Positions 23,103-36,166 of a stretch of 64,000 bases of DNA are shown in pieces. The translations under genes and the position numbers were made by a program. Each line of letters begins with the position of its first letter. The first letter of the stretch is position 1. The notes under the pieces are model-generated. The model was not told where the DNA came from, ran no database searches, and was given only the letters and a program-made list of their open reading frames with translations. Source of the DNA: Sapria himalayana (lineage: Eukaryota > Streptophyta > Magnoliopsida > Malpighiales > Rafflesiaceae); the NCBI GenBank assembly GCA_029783825.1, contig JAREIK010009576.1, forward strand, positions 1 to 64,000, in the 5' to 3' direction.

Positions 23103-26100
23103 TTAATTATCGACATCACTGTCATCCTCCAATGGATCTTCTGATATTCTGTCTGATTCCGATAGAAGTTTGAACACATCTTCATATAGAAATTGATCAT
23201 CTTCAATTTTTATTGTGGCACCATTTTAGTCACATAAATTTCCTGGATCTTCATCTACATTCAAAGGCTCAATATTATTTATGTCATCTTCCTAGAATGC
23301 TGGTGCAATTTCTATGTCTGTACTTCTTTATTATGATGTTGGTACTTCAAATTTTGATCGATCTTTGATATTGCAAATTGCCCACCAATCTCTCTTATCA
23401 CGAGATACAATAATATACCTCAGTGGCTTGAACTACCATAATAAATGGCTCATATCGATTATATCTGTGTTTATGGTTAACATTCACTAGCTTTTAATCT
23501 GAATGAATCTTTGTGCCCACATTTCATGTAGGATTAAACGACTCGCACTTAAATAATATAATCTTGTTATTTTTGAGTCCAAGATACTCCAACTCAATAA
23601 CTTCTTTGAGTTGACCCAAATAATTAATCTCATCTCCACTATAACCTGAGCCTTTAATGCATACACAACTATTCATTATTATTTTAGAAGAACTGTTCCC
23701 GATTGTGTGAAAGTTATATCCATTAACAAAATACCCAGGATAGGTTGTCACATATCTAAATGGTCATTTACTTAGATTCTGAATGAAAATATTTGAATCT
23801 CCATTTGAAGGATCAATTACCTGTGACATAACTTAAAAAATGATATTAACAAATAAAAGATACTAATAAATTAAATAATTCAAAAATATAAAACTTAATT
23901 ATTCTCACATAATTTTTTAACCAATTCGCAAATTTAGTTTCTAGCATTAATCGACATCATTGCTAGAAATTGCTGGATGTCTATATTTTAACTGCTCAAC
24001 ATAAATACTCAACAAATATAAAAAGAGAGAAAAAAAATGTATATCAATTTTTAAGAATCCTATTAAAGATAAAATTAAACTATGCTTAGACATACAACCA
24101 TTTTGGGTATACATACTCAATATATGGTGCAACCTCCTCAAAATTAAGTAAAACATAGCTCCGAGTTGCTTTGTACTCATCATCTATCATACATCTTTTC
24201 ATTCCTCTTCCAAATGCTCTTACAGGGTGCTTGAAGATACATAGTTTGTCCATAGAATCATCTTCTACCATCACATGACCTTAATCATTCCGCAGCACAT
24301 TTCTATTCTTTGTATTAACATGATCCTCAAAATAATAAGAACAAAATGATGATGCTTCTTCTACTAAATATGCATTGCAAATTGAACCTTCAACTTTTGC
24401 CTTGTTTCTTACATTCAATTTTAACTTACGAAGATACCTACATCCATAATGATAGGTTTCAATTAGATTAAATAACAATAATACTTAAAGTACTAAATAA
24501 TAAAACACATCAAATTATATGTATTTACCTTTCAAAAGGATACATACACCTGAATTGCTTTGGGCCTGCAATCCTTGCTTCACATGCCAAATGGACCGGA
24601 AATGCTCCATCGAGTCAAAAAAACTCGGAGGGAATATCCGTTCAAGCTTACAAATAATAAGTAGAATTTCATTCTCCAGCCTCACCATGTCATCTATTTT
24701 GATTGTGGTTGTAGTTAATTATTTAAAAAACAACCTAAATTCTGTAAGGACCTTCCAAACACTTTGAACAAGTAATTCACGGAATGCAATTGGTATTAAT
24801 CTCTACATAAATACATGACAATCATGACTTTTCATTCCAAATAACTTAAGATTCTTTATATCCACGCATCTATCCATATTTCACACATATCCATTAGAAA
24901 ATTCAAAATTTTAACCCATTCACATAATATCTATCTTGCCTTCTTATCAAGTGGGTAGAAATCTTTAAGGAATTTTTCTGTTTCTTCATCCAGATTCATT
25001 TCAGAATGCTGATAGTAATCATTCAGCTCTTGTCTTGATTTTAAAGTGCCTTTTGTTTTTCCATCTACATTAAGGACAATGTTGAAAACATTGTCAAAAA
25101 TATATTTTTCAATATGCATTACATCTAAGTTATGACGAATTAAATTGGACTTCCTATAGGCCAAGTGCCAAAATATACTACAATTCCTCCACCCAAATAA
25201 TTTGCCTATTGGTCCATTACTTCTAGTAGCTTCCTTTTCATTTACCTTCTTCAAACCCAAACTATGAATCTCTGTCATAATATCATCTCTTGAATAAACT
25301 ACTGGTGCAACTATCATCACAGTTTTATTTTTTCGAAATGTAGTTATATTTCTTTGAAAAGAATGATTCGTAGGTAGAAACTTATGATGGTTATCAAACC
25401 ATGACTATTTACCACTAAATTTGAGGGTAAATGCATCAAAATTTGTCATGCAATACGGGCATGCAAATCATCTTGCAGTACTCTAGCTAGACAATATTGA
25501 ATATGTAGTAATGTCACTTACCATCCATATAAAGATTGCCCGCATAATGAAATTTTACTTCTTTGAGATATCATAGGTATTCATGCCAACATTTTATAAA
25601 TGATTTAACTCTGCAATAAGAGGCTGTAAGAAAACATCCAGCATCTCTTTCGGATTTTTTGGCCCTAGAATCAATATTGACAAAAACATATATTGCTCCT
25701 TCATACACAATCACGAAGGCAAGTTATAAGGCGTCACTATCACTGGCCATGTTGAATACTATTGTTCAGATTACCCAAATGACTGAAATCAATCAGTGTA
25801 GAGACTCAAACTCACATTTCGATTTTCAGCCATAAAATCTTGATGTATATATTTAAAATGCTTCCAAGCAGGTGAATATGTTGGATGACGCATTACTCCT
25901 TCTTCAACCACATGCTCAGAATGGCACCTCATATCATTTACTGTAGCATTTGATGCATATAGTCTTTGTAATCGAGGAATTAATGGAAAATAATACATCT
26001 TCATGTAGACAACCTTCAATTTTTGTTGCGTATCGACAACACGAGGTGTCTTCCTAAATTGAGGATGATCACAAAACTTACAGCTATTTAAATCACTATC

Positions 26101-26793
26101 ACCACCCTGATATAACATGCATCCATTTAAACAACAATCAATTCTTTCCCCTGGTAGACCCGTTCCTCGTAGTAACTTTTTAGTATTGTAAAAGTTGTTA
26201 GTGATCAAATTATTAACCGGAATAATTTTTTCATCAGTTCTGTCACCTGATCAAATAATTTTTCAGACATATGATTTTCTAACTTAATCCTCATTAGTCG
26301 AGCCACAAGTGACAATTACGAATGTGTTTTACAACTAGGCCGCAACTTTTATCTACAGCTTTAGGCATTTCATAAAATTTCTGAGCTTTAGGATTAGGTG
26401 GTTCATCCACGTAATCTATATTGAAGTCAGCACCAGCAGCTTCCGAGATCATTCTATGGTATGTGTTTGATGATTCTTCACCACAAGCAAATGATTCAAT
26501 ACCCACATTTTGGTCAATATTTAGAGCCATTGTTCTTTCCCCATGATAAATCCAAACAAAATATTTTGGCAAAAAGCCATATTTAGCCAAATGATATCTT
26601 ATAGTGTGTGCATCAAGAAAAGGGATATCCTAAACACTTGCAATGATTATATGGACATTTAATTTTTTTTCCATCCATCAATCTCGATTGACGACATGCA
26701 AAATTGATGAAAGTTTCAAGCCCAGTCAAAAAAATCTTTATTCAAAAAACCATTAATAACCCATCTATACATCCACTGACGTTCTGAGCTCAT
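23103..26793 (-). pseudogene. TNP2-type CACTA transposase of element C
   Basis: Minus-strand start MSSERQWMYRWVINGFL at 26793. Domains in order: Transpos_assoc (to about 26300; KIKCPYNHCKC and LPKYFVWIYHGE), Transposase_21 (about 26210-24930; LNSCKFCDHPQFRKTP, LQRLYASNATVNDMRCHSEH, LIRHNLDVMHIEKYIFDNVF), DUF4218 (about 24900-24290; RIFPPSFFDSMEHF) and DUF4216 (about 23830-23360), then an acidic tail ending DDSDVDN-stop. The family acts as the catalytic transposase with an RNase H-like core. The whole domain set is present, but stops and frameshifts occur about every 100-200 codons, so the copy is not functional. It sits about 140 bp upstream of the Transposase_24 start, the usual gene order. 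Confidence 0.9.
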
Positions 26794-27074
26794 TTTGCCC
26801 TATTTTATTTACAAAAAATAATGTCCAATCATTATTTTGAATAAAACATTCAATTACTTCAAAATATACAAATAATTAAATAAAATTACTTACATATGAA
26901 TATTTAAAAATTAAATATTGTGAATATCGAGGCAATGCATTTGCAAAATCTACATTAATAAATAAAGCAATTTTTGCACGATAAAGATTAATATATATCA
27001 CATTTACACTAGATAAAGGGAGAAAAATGTGATAATGCACAAGAAAGAAAAGCAAAAAAAAACATTTAGTGTTT

Positions 27075-27420
27075 GAATGAGGAGAGGGAGGGAGAGAGAG
27101 AGAGAGAGAGAATAAGGTGGGGAAAGAGGGAGGGGCAAAGAAATGGGGAGACATGGGGGAGAGAGAGAAGGGAGAGAATGAGGGAGAGAGAAGGGAGAGA
27201 AATGGTGAATGGAAAAGAGAGGGAAATAGAGAGAGAGAAGAGAGAGAGAGGGAGGAGAGAGAGAAAGAGGGAGATATAGGGAGAGACAGGGGGAGAGAGA
27301 AAGAGAGAACAAGCAAAAAGGAGACTGAGAAAGAAAATAACAAGAGAGAGAGTGTGTGTGACACAAAGAAAAAGAGGAACATAGAGACATGAAGAATTAG
27401 AGAGGGAGAGAGAGACACAT
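27075..27420 (-). repeat. Polypyrimidine tract upstream of TNP2, element C
   Basis: GAGAGA on the plus strand, CTCTCT on the element sense strand, about 350 bp with GGG/CCC interruptions. It lies about 280 bp before the TNP2 start and corresponds to the 6898-7445 tract of element A. Arg/Glu-rich and Ser/Leu-rich frames within it are artefacts. Confidence 0.9.
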
Positions 27421-27689
27421 AGAGAGTGCAGTGTTATAATTAAAAATTATATAAAAGAAAATGTAATTTTCTGTATAAACCTATCAAATATTACATTTTT
27501 TTTCATACATAAGTTCATATTTGAGTCTGAGGCCTAAGGGCTGGGATTAGGTAAGAGTACGACCTTTATTTGTATTATACCATATATGAGCCTGATCAAC
27601 GGACACTCTCATGCTACGTGCTTACATATTGTTGATATTATATCTTTTGCCATTTAATTTAAAATTAGGTCTACAAATTAATATTATCT
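27421..27689. other. Spacer with moderately AT-rich unique sequence
   Basis: Contains GAGTCTGAGGCCTAAGGGCT and ACGGACACTCTCATGCTACG, a slightly GC-richer patch inside very AT-rich intron sequence. No coding frame or known family is recognised. Confidence 0.4.
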
Positions 27690-29560
27690 CATATATAATT
27701 ATATGTTAGGATACATATAGTAAATATAGTTAAATAGTTACATATAGTTAAACATATAATTATATATAGATATATGCATACACATAGTTATAAGTAAATA
27801 TAAATAAATATATACAAAGTTATAAACAATTATATAGATTTACACATATGTATACATAATTAAAATTAAAGTTATATTTCTTATATAATGTTATTTATAG
27901 TTATAAGAATATTTATATATAGTTCTACACATATAGTTAACCATTGTGTTGTATGTTTTTATACATATAATTATAAATATTATTACATGTAGTTATACAT
28001 ATAGTTACACGTATAGTTAAACTTATATTTATACATGTATGTATATATATTTTATCATATAATTTCATAAATTTATACATATAGTTATATATAGGTATGG
28101 ATATATTTAAATATATTTTTATACTAATATATAAAAATGTATATTAAATAAATGTTAATTTTATATTTAAATATAGTTATGTATAATATTTTTATAGTTA
28201 TACACATAGTATGATAAAATTATTTATAGTTATATGTTAGTATACATATAATATATATAGTTATAAAAAATTATATATCATTAAACATTTAGTTATATAT
28301 ATATATTCATACGAGTAATTAAATTTATTTATACATAAAGATATACAATGTTATAAACAAATATATAGATTTACATATATGTATACATATATGTATAAAT
28401 AGTTAAAAATATAGTTATATTTAATTATATAAAGTTATATTTAGTTTTACAAATATTTTTATATAGTTATACACATATAATTAAATATGATGTTGTATGT
28501 TATTATACATGTAATTATAAATATAGTTACATGTGATCATACATATAGTTACACGTATAGTTAAACTTATATTTATACATGTATTTATATATATTTGTTC
28601 ATATAATTTCATATATTTATACATATAGTTCTGTAGAGGTATTGATATACTAAAATACATTTTTTATACTAATATATAAAAAAATATGTTAAATATATGT
28701 TATTAATTATATATTTAAATATATGTTATACATTATAATATAAAATTATGTATAGTTTATATGTTATTATACATATAAAATATATAGTTATAAAAATTAT
28801 ATATCATTAAACATTTAGTTATATATATATATATATATATATATATCATATGAGTAGTTATTTAGTTATACATAAATATATACAAAGTTATAAACAAGTA
28901 TATAGTTTTACATATATGTATAACTAGTTAAAAATATAGTTATATTTAATTATATAAAGTTGTATTTAGTTTTAAAAATATTTATATTTAGTTATACCAT
29001 ATAATTAAACATAATTTGTATGTTGTTATACATGAAATTATAAATATAGTGACCTGTGTTTATACATAAGTTACACATAAAGTTAAACTTATATTTATAC
29101 ATGTAGGTATATTAATTTATTTATATAATTTATATATCTATACCTATAGTTATGTATAGGTATAGATATAGTAAAATACAATTTTGAATACTAATATATA
29201 GAAATGTATATTAAATGTAAGATGTAAATTATATATTTAAATATAGTTATGTATAAAATTTTTATAGCAATACATATAATAAGATACAATTATTTATAGT
29301 TATATGTTATTATACATATAGTATATATAACTATAAATATTTTTATATAGTTAAACATATAGTTATATATAGATATATTCCATACAAATAGTTATACATA
29401 ATATATAAAGTTATAAATAAATAAATAGATTTACATATATGTATACATACTTACAAATATAGTTATATTTAAGTATATAGTGTGTTAAATAGTTATACAA
29501 TTATTTATATATAGTTATACAAATATTTATATATAGTCATACAAATTCAACAAATATCTA
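27690..29560 (-). repeat. ~540-bp AT-rich tandem satellite in the element C intron
   Basis: Three and a half imperfect copies. The segment ACGTATAGTTAAACTTATAT with flanks recurs with a period near 535-543 bp; copies can be anchored near 27947, 28490 and 29020. Each unit is itself built from TATAGTTATACATATAGTTA-like pieces. The reverse complement matches the satellite in element D (about 40690-42060). Confidence 0.8.
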
Positions 29561-31615
29561 AAATATGGTTAGCAATGATGTTTATAGAGAGTGAGAGAAT
29601 AAATACTATATTTCTACAATTTTTCACATGAGCATGAAGTTACTTTTAATGTCCATTTACTACAACTTCTATAGCAAAGAGATGTTCTACTAGAGCATCA
29701 TAAATTCCTTCCATATATCTGCATGTCCATATATATATATATATATATAAAAATAGGAAAAATATGAAGATTAATACATGAAAATGAAAAAAAATGATAT
29801 TAAAAAAATAATACTTAATAATAATATATATAACTAAAACTCATTCCTTTACATATGAATAAAATGATTGATGAAACTTTACATATTGAGTATTTCCATA
29901 AAAAATAAAACAACTAAATAAATAATAAAAACTCACAATAATATATTTATAATGAATAACAATTATAAATGACATTATCATTTATTAAATAATATAAAAA
30001 TTCACATATAAATACAAAAAGAAACTATAAATACTTTTAATCTATATGAATCATCTCATCCTAGTATCTCAAGATAAAAAATATATAAAAATACAATATA
30101 ATTCTCAATAGTTTTGAAATTTTTTTTTTATTTACAACTTATTAATATTCTTTATAATTTATTTTGCTATATTTTTATGATACGTTACTATTATTTTTAT
30201 TATATTGATTTGATGTTTTTTAGATTATAATAATTTTATTTTATTTTATAAAGATATGAAATAATATTTAATAATATAAGTTCTGGACTAAAATAATTAG
30301 TAATATGTTTATATCATATTAAACTATAAAAGAATACTCACATAAAAGAGTACTCACATATATTCGCTAGTACTATAAATTAATGTTTCATTATTGATAC
30401 ACATATATTTCCATAATACTTCTCATATTTTCTTATATTCTTTATTACTATTTATTACAAGATACATCTTCCATAAATTTTGTGAAACATGAAACTTAGA
30501 TTCAAGCTTGTAGGTTACAACTAAAAGTTATGGTACTCAACTAATAACTACAACATTCAACTAACAATTACTACTCATATTTATAGATTTTTAAATTATT
30601 TAAAATAAACATATTGCAGCACAGAAAAATTACCATGTGTTAAAAGATGATGTTATTAATATGATGGGATAAAGGGTGCCCTAACGAATGTTATCGTAAG
30701 GAGAATACTCTTGTATGGCATGAAATTGATCAACATTATAGAGATACATAAACTCTTCTAATCCATAGTTGTTAATGGTATAAATTATAGTAATATAAAT
30801 TTGGTAGAAATTGAATTGTTAAAGTAATAATAAACTACATTGTTGTGGCTAAATCATAAATTGAAGTTGATAAAATATTTTTTGGTTGAAAAAAATCTAT
30901 TGTATTGCATGACATTGTGGGATTATAAACATTAAAAATTTCAAAATATTTTTAATATTTTAATATCCTCTATATAAATCAAAAATGTTATAGATTTAAA
31001 ATATTATACTTTTTTTATCTATCTACCCTTCTCCCAAACTCAACTCAAAATTATTATTTGGCCGTATATAAGCTATGAGGTTCATGATTAGAATAGATAA
31101 AATTCACGTCCCAATATATGAACAACATGATACATGATAGCACCATGGAAACATATCTAACATCTACGAGAATCAGACTCATATTTTTAGTGATAGAGTA
31201 TTCATCATCTTTTTCCGATAAGTCTACCATGTTGTTGGTTCGGATTATTAGTACCAAGCTATATGTTTTTAAAAACATTATTATTGATGGTAATTATGTA
31301 CAAAAAAGTTTGGTTCATATATTTTATACTATCTTAGCTTAATTGTCCATGATACATTACTATATGTTGATCTTATTATATCAGTATGAAATCATTATTT
31401 AATATTACTAACTTGATTCAACAAGTCCACTCATCACTAACACAAGAGAGATCACAAGGAATCATACACTATGCGACATCTATTGAAGGAATATGAAATT
31501 ATTAGAAATATAAGTATTTTATTTCAAGAAACATAATATGAAGTTATTATGTTGAAATAGTTTTTGAGATAAATTTAATTTACAAATGTTATATACATGG
31601 TAAATATAAATCATT
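29561..31615. other. AT-rich intron sequence, no gene recognised
   Basis: Mostly A/T with a few more complex islands. At 31040-31340 overlapping frames are open on both strands (minus strand reads VDLSEKDDEYSITKNMSLIL and ends with HEPHSLYTAK). No family is recognised and no second copy is seen in the window, so no gene is called. Confidence 0.4.
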
Positions 31616-31658
31616 ACACACACACACACACACACACACACCACACACACACACACAC
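31616..31658. repeat. (CA)n microsatellite
   Basis: About 21 CA units with one CC interruption. Confidence 0.95.
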
Positions 31659-32220
31659 CAAGATACTCTTTGTTAAAGATGAATGCAACTATAATAATAT
31701 AAATGAATCATGTAGGAAAATGACAATAAAGTCTATGAAAAATTAATAAGAATAATTATTTTTATATCATATGTTGAAGTACAAGCTTATCACATGCTTA
31801 CTTGCTTGAATATCATGTGTTAGAATGTATGATTTTCATGTCTTGGCTTACATGAGTGGTGAACATTGATTATGTCTTACTATGTGTTCCTCGTGCATTA
31901 ATGGTTAGTGCTTTAAAGTGTGCTTATATATGATGATTTGTATACCTACCAGGATTGACTTGACATTGAAAGCTATGATGGCTTACTAAATGTTGCATCA
32001 AAAATTTAAAAACTTGGAATCTTGCTTATAATAAAAGTGATTTGGGATTCCTAGCACACAACAAACATATCATGAGAACATTTCAAAGTGAATTGAGAAA
32101 CTTTTGCTCAATTATTTTCAAATATGTGTGAATATTATTGAGTTTTCTAGAAGTTGGTAGAATAGTTCAAACTGGTTCAATCAAGTATAATCAGTTTAAT
32201 TTAATTTGACACGCTAAACT
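31659..32220. other. Unique moderately AT-rich stretch, nothing recognised
   Basis: About 560 bp of non-repetitive sequence between a CA microsatellite and the TTTA array. No long frame, no motif and no similarity to other parts of the window. It could be part of an older insertion in the intron. Confidence 0.35.
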
Positions 32221-32728
32221 TTATTTTATTTATTTATATTTTATATTTTATTTATTTTATTTATTTTATTTATTATTTATTTTATTTATTACATATATCT
32301 CATCCATCCCATCAGTCCCATCCATCCCATCCATCCCATCCATCCCATCTATCTCATTTATTTTATTTTTTTTTATTTTTTTATATATTTTATTTATTTA
32401 TTATTTATTTATTTTATTTTATTTTATTTATTTTATTATTTATTTATTTTATTATTTTATTATTTTTTATTTATTTATTTTATTTATTTTATTTATTTTA
32501 TTATTTTATTATTTTTTATTTTATTTATTTATTTTATTTATTTATTTATTTTATTTATTTTATTTATTTATATTTTATTTTATTTATTTTATTTATTTAT
32601 TTATTTTATTTATTATTTATTTTATTTATTTTATTTATTTATTATTTTATTTATTTTATTTATTTATTTTATTTATTTTATTATTTTATTATTTATTTAT
32701 TTATTTTATTTATTATTTTATTTATTTG
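32221..32728. repeat. (TTTA/TTTTA)n array with an embedded CATCC block
   Basis: About 500 bp of TTTATTT repeats. At 32294-32358 a different minisatellite, CCATC/CCCAT, interrupts it. The array ends at the left target duplication of the LINE. Confidence 0.95.
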
Positions 32729-32744
32729 AATTCAATCATTACTT
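32729..32744. repeat. LINE target site duplication, poly(A) side
   Basis: AATTCAATCATTACTT, identical to 36167-36182. It is followed at once by the T-run (32743-32751), the complement of the LINE poly(A) tail. Confidence 0.9.
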
Positions 32745-32984
32745 TTTTTTTAACATTTATTAAAGAAAACATATCCCTCACTTGTAGGCGGAGGAAGACC
32801 TTTACAACATCAGAAAACTTAAAAGACATATATTTACAGACCAATACCCTAGCCAATAATTCAGAGAAACTATCTTTTCCTTAGGATTAGTTGAAAGTAA
32901 CCGCACTCTGTATGATTCTTCCTTATTATATGACATTGAACAGCAGGGAGTCTTTCCACTCCAGTGGTTATATTCGTCTCAACA

Positions 32985-33235
32985 GCGGGAGTTCTCCTGA
33001 CAGCAACAGGGGCAGCAACGGGGCAGCAACAGACAGCAACTAATCCTAACAGCAAGGACAGCAACAGCAGGAGTTATCCTGACAGCAACAGGCTTTGGCA
33101 GCAACAGGGGGCACTCTACATGTGCTTTGGCAGCAACAGACAGCAACTAATCCTAACAGCAACAGACAGCAAAAGATAGCAACAGCAGGAGTTATCCTGA
33201 CAGCAACAGGCTTTGGCAGCAACAGGTAGCAACAA
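32985..33235 (-). repeat. CAGCAACAG repeats in the LINE 3' UTR
   Basis: Dense CAGCAACAG(G) units with a larger internal duplication: CAGCAACTAATCCTAACAGC and CAGGAGTTATCCTGACAGC occur twice about 110 bp apart, near 33034-33110 and 33143-33223. They are non-coding in the element sense. Confidence 0.8.
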
Positions 33236-33941
33236 GTTTTCCATGATATGTACTCAGTGAAGGCTCTTTATTTGATATTGTCACTGCATATTTATGGAAG
33301 CAGTTTTAGTAGCATCCCTATAGACTCTTTCGCTAGTTTTAGGCAGTAGCAGCATCCTCACTGGAGGCTCTTTAGCAGCAGCATCCACTATAGATTAGTG
33401 CTGCCCATGTGGACGAACCTCTATCTCTCCTTTCCCCTGTGCGTCTGGCTCTAATCTTCACAAGATTCCAGCCGTCTTCCTTCCTCGTGTATTCGCTGAT
33501 GATCCTAGAACAAAAGCAAAGAGAAAACAAAAAAAAACAACAACCGTGCCTACCAGAACTTGACACCCTACTACCCTTATTCTTGATTAAACTAATACAA
33601 CATAAGGCAAGCTTCTGCAGAGAAAATCAAAATACATGTTGTCCTGCAAAGAAAATCAAAATACATCCTTTCTGCAGAGGTTATCAACTTCTGCCAAAAT
33701 GCGGAATTAGCACATATTTTGAGTATGCAGAAATTCTAAATTACATACATATTATTTTAACAACCGTACAGTATAGCTATGCACCATTCTGCCAAAATGC
33801 AGAATTAATATATACTACAATGAGATCTCCTTCATATATATCCATTTGGCTCAATCTCCATCCTTCCATTCCATTTAATTGTGAGACAGAAATTCTCTGC
33901 AAATGAATTCCCGCACAATCCAGGAAACATATGAGACTATG
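33236..33941 (-). other. LINE 3' UTR, upstream part
   Basis: Follows the pol stop on the minus strand. It holds repeated TTTTGGCAGAA-like and CTTTCTGCAGA-like pieces (33600-33810) and a pyrimidine-rich segment. A plus-strand frame at 33409-33906 is open for 165 codons but has no recognisable domain and lies antisense in a UTR. Confidence 0.55.
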
Positions 33942-34469
33942 TCATATCTTCGTGGTCTGTTTATTTGTTCTAATATAAGGAAAACCCATTTTATCTAAAC
34001 ATGCTATTCCCTTTAGTTTATTTGGCATGAATTTCTCATTATAATCTATATTTCCTCTGGTGGTGCCTATTTTAGATAGACAGTCCGCTAGATTATTGGC
34101 TTCTCTATATATATGTATTATTGAGGCCTTCAATTCTTCCAAAAGATTAAGAATAACTTCTAGATCCTCTTCATACCTCCATAATTTTTTATTAATTACC
34201 GTATCAACTAGTAATTTTGAGTCTACCTGAACTTCAATGTTTTTAAAGTTTAGCTGCTTACATATCTCTAACCCTGATTTTAATGCTCTAATTTCTGATT
34301 CTAAAGCCGAGGATGCCCTACTAGATCTGGTAAATGCTCTCTGTACTGTCCCTATATGATCTCTTATTACCCCGCCTCCTCCTTCTATTCCAGTGTCGCT
34401 GCTAAAACTCCCATCCGTATTAAGTGAAATTTTGCCAACCGGCGGAGCATTCCACTGTATACATTTAGC
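33942..34469 (-). CDS. LINE RNase H domain (RVT_3 type), open frame
   Basis: An uninterrupted frame of 175 codons plus stop, opened by a TGA just upstream (34472-34470), so it is the tail of the former pol protein and not a gene of its own. Motifs: WNAPPVGKISLNTDGSF (first Asp), SSALESEIRAL (Glu), IEVQVDSKLLVDTV (second Asp) and YREANNLADCLSK (final Asp). All four catalytic-type acidic residues are visible. RNase H with this pattern is typical of plant LINEs and degrades RNA in RNA-DNA hybrids. The rest of pol is frameshifted, so the intact frame probably reflects recent insertion. Confidence 0.85.
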   Translation of the reverse strand, partial: AKCIQWNAPPVGKISLNTDGSFSSDTGIEGGGGVIRDHIGTVQRAFTRSSRASSALESEIRALKSGLEICKQLNFKNIEVQVDSKLLVDTVINKKLWRYEEDLEVILNLLEELKASIIHIYREANNLADCLSKIGTTRGNIDYNEKFMPNKLKGIACLDKMGFPYIRTNKQTTKI

Positions 34470-34781
34470 TCATTGCTTTTAACACTTTGTATGTGAGATC
34501 CCATTCATTCTCAAGCTTCTTTTCTTGTTTCAAATCCTGTATTACTATCGGTTTTTATTGATATATTATATATCTCCTTTCTAATATCTTTTATAATTTC
34601 TGTTAAGTTCATCCTTATATTTTCATATTTACTTTTGTTTCTAGATTTCCAAATGCACCAAATAATTAGATGCGGCAGTTTCTGATTAAGCCATTTCCTG
34701 GCGGGGGCTTTCATGTTTACTTTTCCCATTTTTAACTTTATCTATTAATCCATCTTCTATTTTACATATTCTTTTTTTCCC

Positions 34782-36166
34782 TTACATCTCTCTCCATATT
34801 TCTGCTGCAATGGGACCATTCGAAAGCAAATGATCAGTTGTTTCAACCGCTTGAGAACAGCATTCGCATCTTGAAACCATGTTTATCCCTTTCTTTTGTA
34901 CATTTCTATCTACGGTATAGCGTTCAATAATGCCTTCCATGTGAAGGAGCACATTTTTTGCGGGACATTTTCTTGCCATACCCATTTAAATAGAGTTTGT
35001 ACCGGTTTTTTCTTTCTGGCCAAATCTTTTGCCGATTTGAGGGAAAAGTTTCCTTGTTGTGTTAACGTCCATTTCCAGCCACTCTTCTTTAGTATAGAGT
35101 GTGAGTCTACTAACTCTTTTGTTTTTCCATTGACTTCCAACTGTTCGAAGCTTTCTTAGAAGTATTTTTCTTATCTAAATATTTTACCCGCATATATTTA
35201 GCCCATAGATTATCGCTTTCTTTAAGTCTCCACCAGCTTTTGCAGTCCCAGGCAGCTGCCGAGTCCTGGAGGCTCATAAGACCTAAGCCTGCTTCCTCTT
35301 TCGGATAACAAATACTTTTCCAGTCCTTCCAGTGTAGTTTATTTCTGCCTTGTTTTTTACCCCATAAGAAGTTTGCCATTTCTAATTAGAGTTTTTTAAT
35401 AAATTTTTTAGGGGGATGTATCACTGATAATATGTGTGTGAATGTGCTTTGTAATACATGTGAAAGCAACGTAATCCTCCCCCCAAATCCTAGGAGCTCT
35501 TCTTTCCATCCTGCTATTTTCTTTCTTAATTTGTCTTGAAGGTAGGTTAGATATTCTTCCTTCAACCTCCCCTCGTATATCGGACAACCTAGATACATTA
35601 ATGCCCCTTTAATTTCCGCAAAACTGTAATATTTTTTATTTTTCTACTAACTTTGGTTTTGCATTTTTTGCAAGCATAAACTGACATTTACTTTTATTAA
35701 CCATTTGGCCTGTCTCTTTTTCAAATATTTGAAGAAGATCCATAAGATTCATTAAAGACTTTGTGCTAGCATTAGTAAATATTATAAAGTCATCTGCGTA
35801 GGCTAAACAACCAATTCTGGGTGTATTCCTTGGTTGTCTGAATGGCATTATTTTACCTTCGGATATTTTCTTATTCAAGTTTCGTATTAATAGTTCTATA
35901 TATATATCAAAAAGAAGGGGGATAACGGATCTCCTTGCCTTAAACTTTTATTTGGTTTAAATTCCTCACTTAACTTTCCATTTACCAGGACTCTTACCCA
36001 GGTGCTTGAAATACATCTATAAATTAAATCTATGGTCAGCTCAGAGAAGCCGAAACTTCTTAACACAAAGCAAAGGGTATCCCATTCCACTCTATCGAAG
36101 GCTTTCGATAGATCTAGTTTGACCACTAAGTTTTTTCCTCTAGCTTACCACCTATTTCTTTCATCA
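34782..36166 (-). pseudogene. LINE reverse transcriptase, partial and frameshifted
   Basis: The minus strand reads VVKLDLSKAFDRVEWDTLCF right after the truncated start, then SLRQGDPLSPFFLIYI, and the catalytic box AYADDFIIF at 35789-35803 with the YADD aspartates kept. Next come MYLGCPIYEGRLKEEYLTYL and GFGGRITLLSHVLQSTF, the thumb-like region (MANFLWGKK...WKSICYPKEEAGLG) and the zf-RVT segment (VWQENVPQKMCSFTWKALLN ... RCECCSQAVETTDHLL). The pieces lie in different frames, with at least four frameshifts or stops. RT motifs up to the first catalytic aspartate are only partly present because of the truncation. Confidence 0.9.

Larger units (their letters stand above)
32745..36166 (-). mobile_element. 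5'-truncated LINE (non-LTR retrotransposon)
   Basis: A minus-strand insertion of about 3.4 kb flanked by a perfect 16-bp duplication, with a short A tail at its 3' end, as left by target-primed reverse transcription. It begins in the reverse transcriptase domain, so the endonuclease and ORF1 are missing by 5' truncation. Order: partial RT, zinc-binding RT region, RNase H, long 3' UTR with CAGCAACAG repeats, A tail. It is less AT-rich than the surrounding intron, consistent with later arrival. Confidence 0.95.

Noticed and set aside
27690..29560. Regularly spaced AT repeats considered as a CRISPR-like array or origin
   Set aside because: Units of about 540 bp made of continuous AT repeats with no unique spacers; the eukaryotic transposon context excludes CRISPR.
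31054..31342. Overlapping open frames of 74 codons on both strands
   Set aside because: No domain, no second copy, no splice or start context. Recorded only as an unrecognised island.
33409..33906. 165-codon plus-strand frame
   Set aside because: It lies antisense in the LINE 3' UTR, has mixed composition without any recognisable family and no regulatory context.
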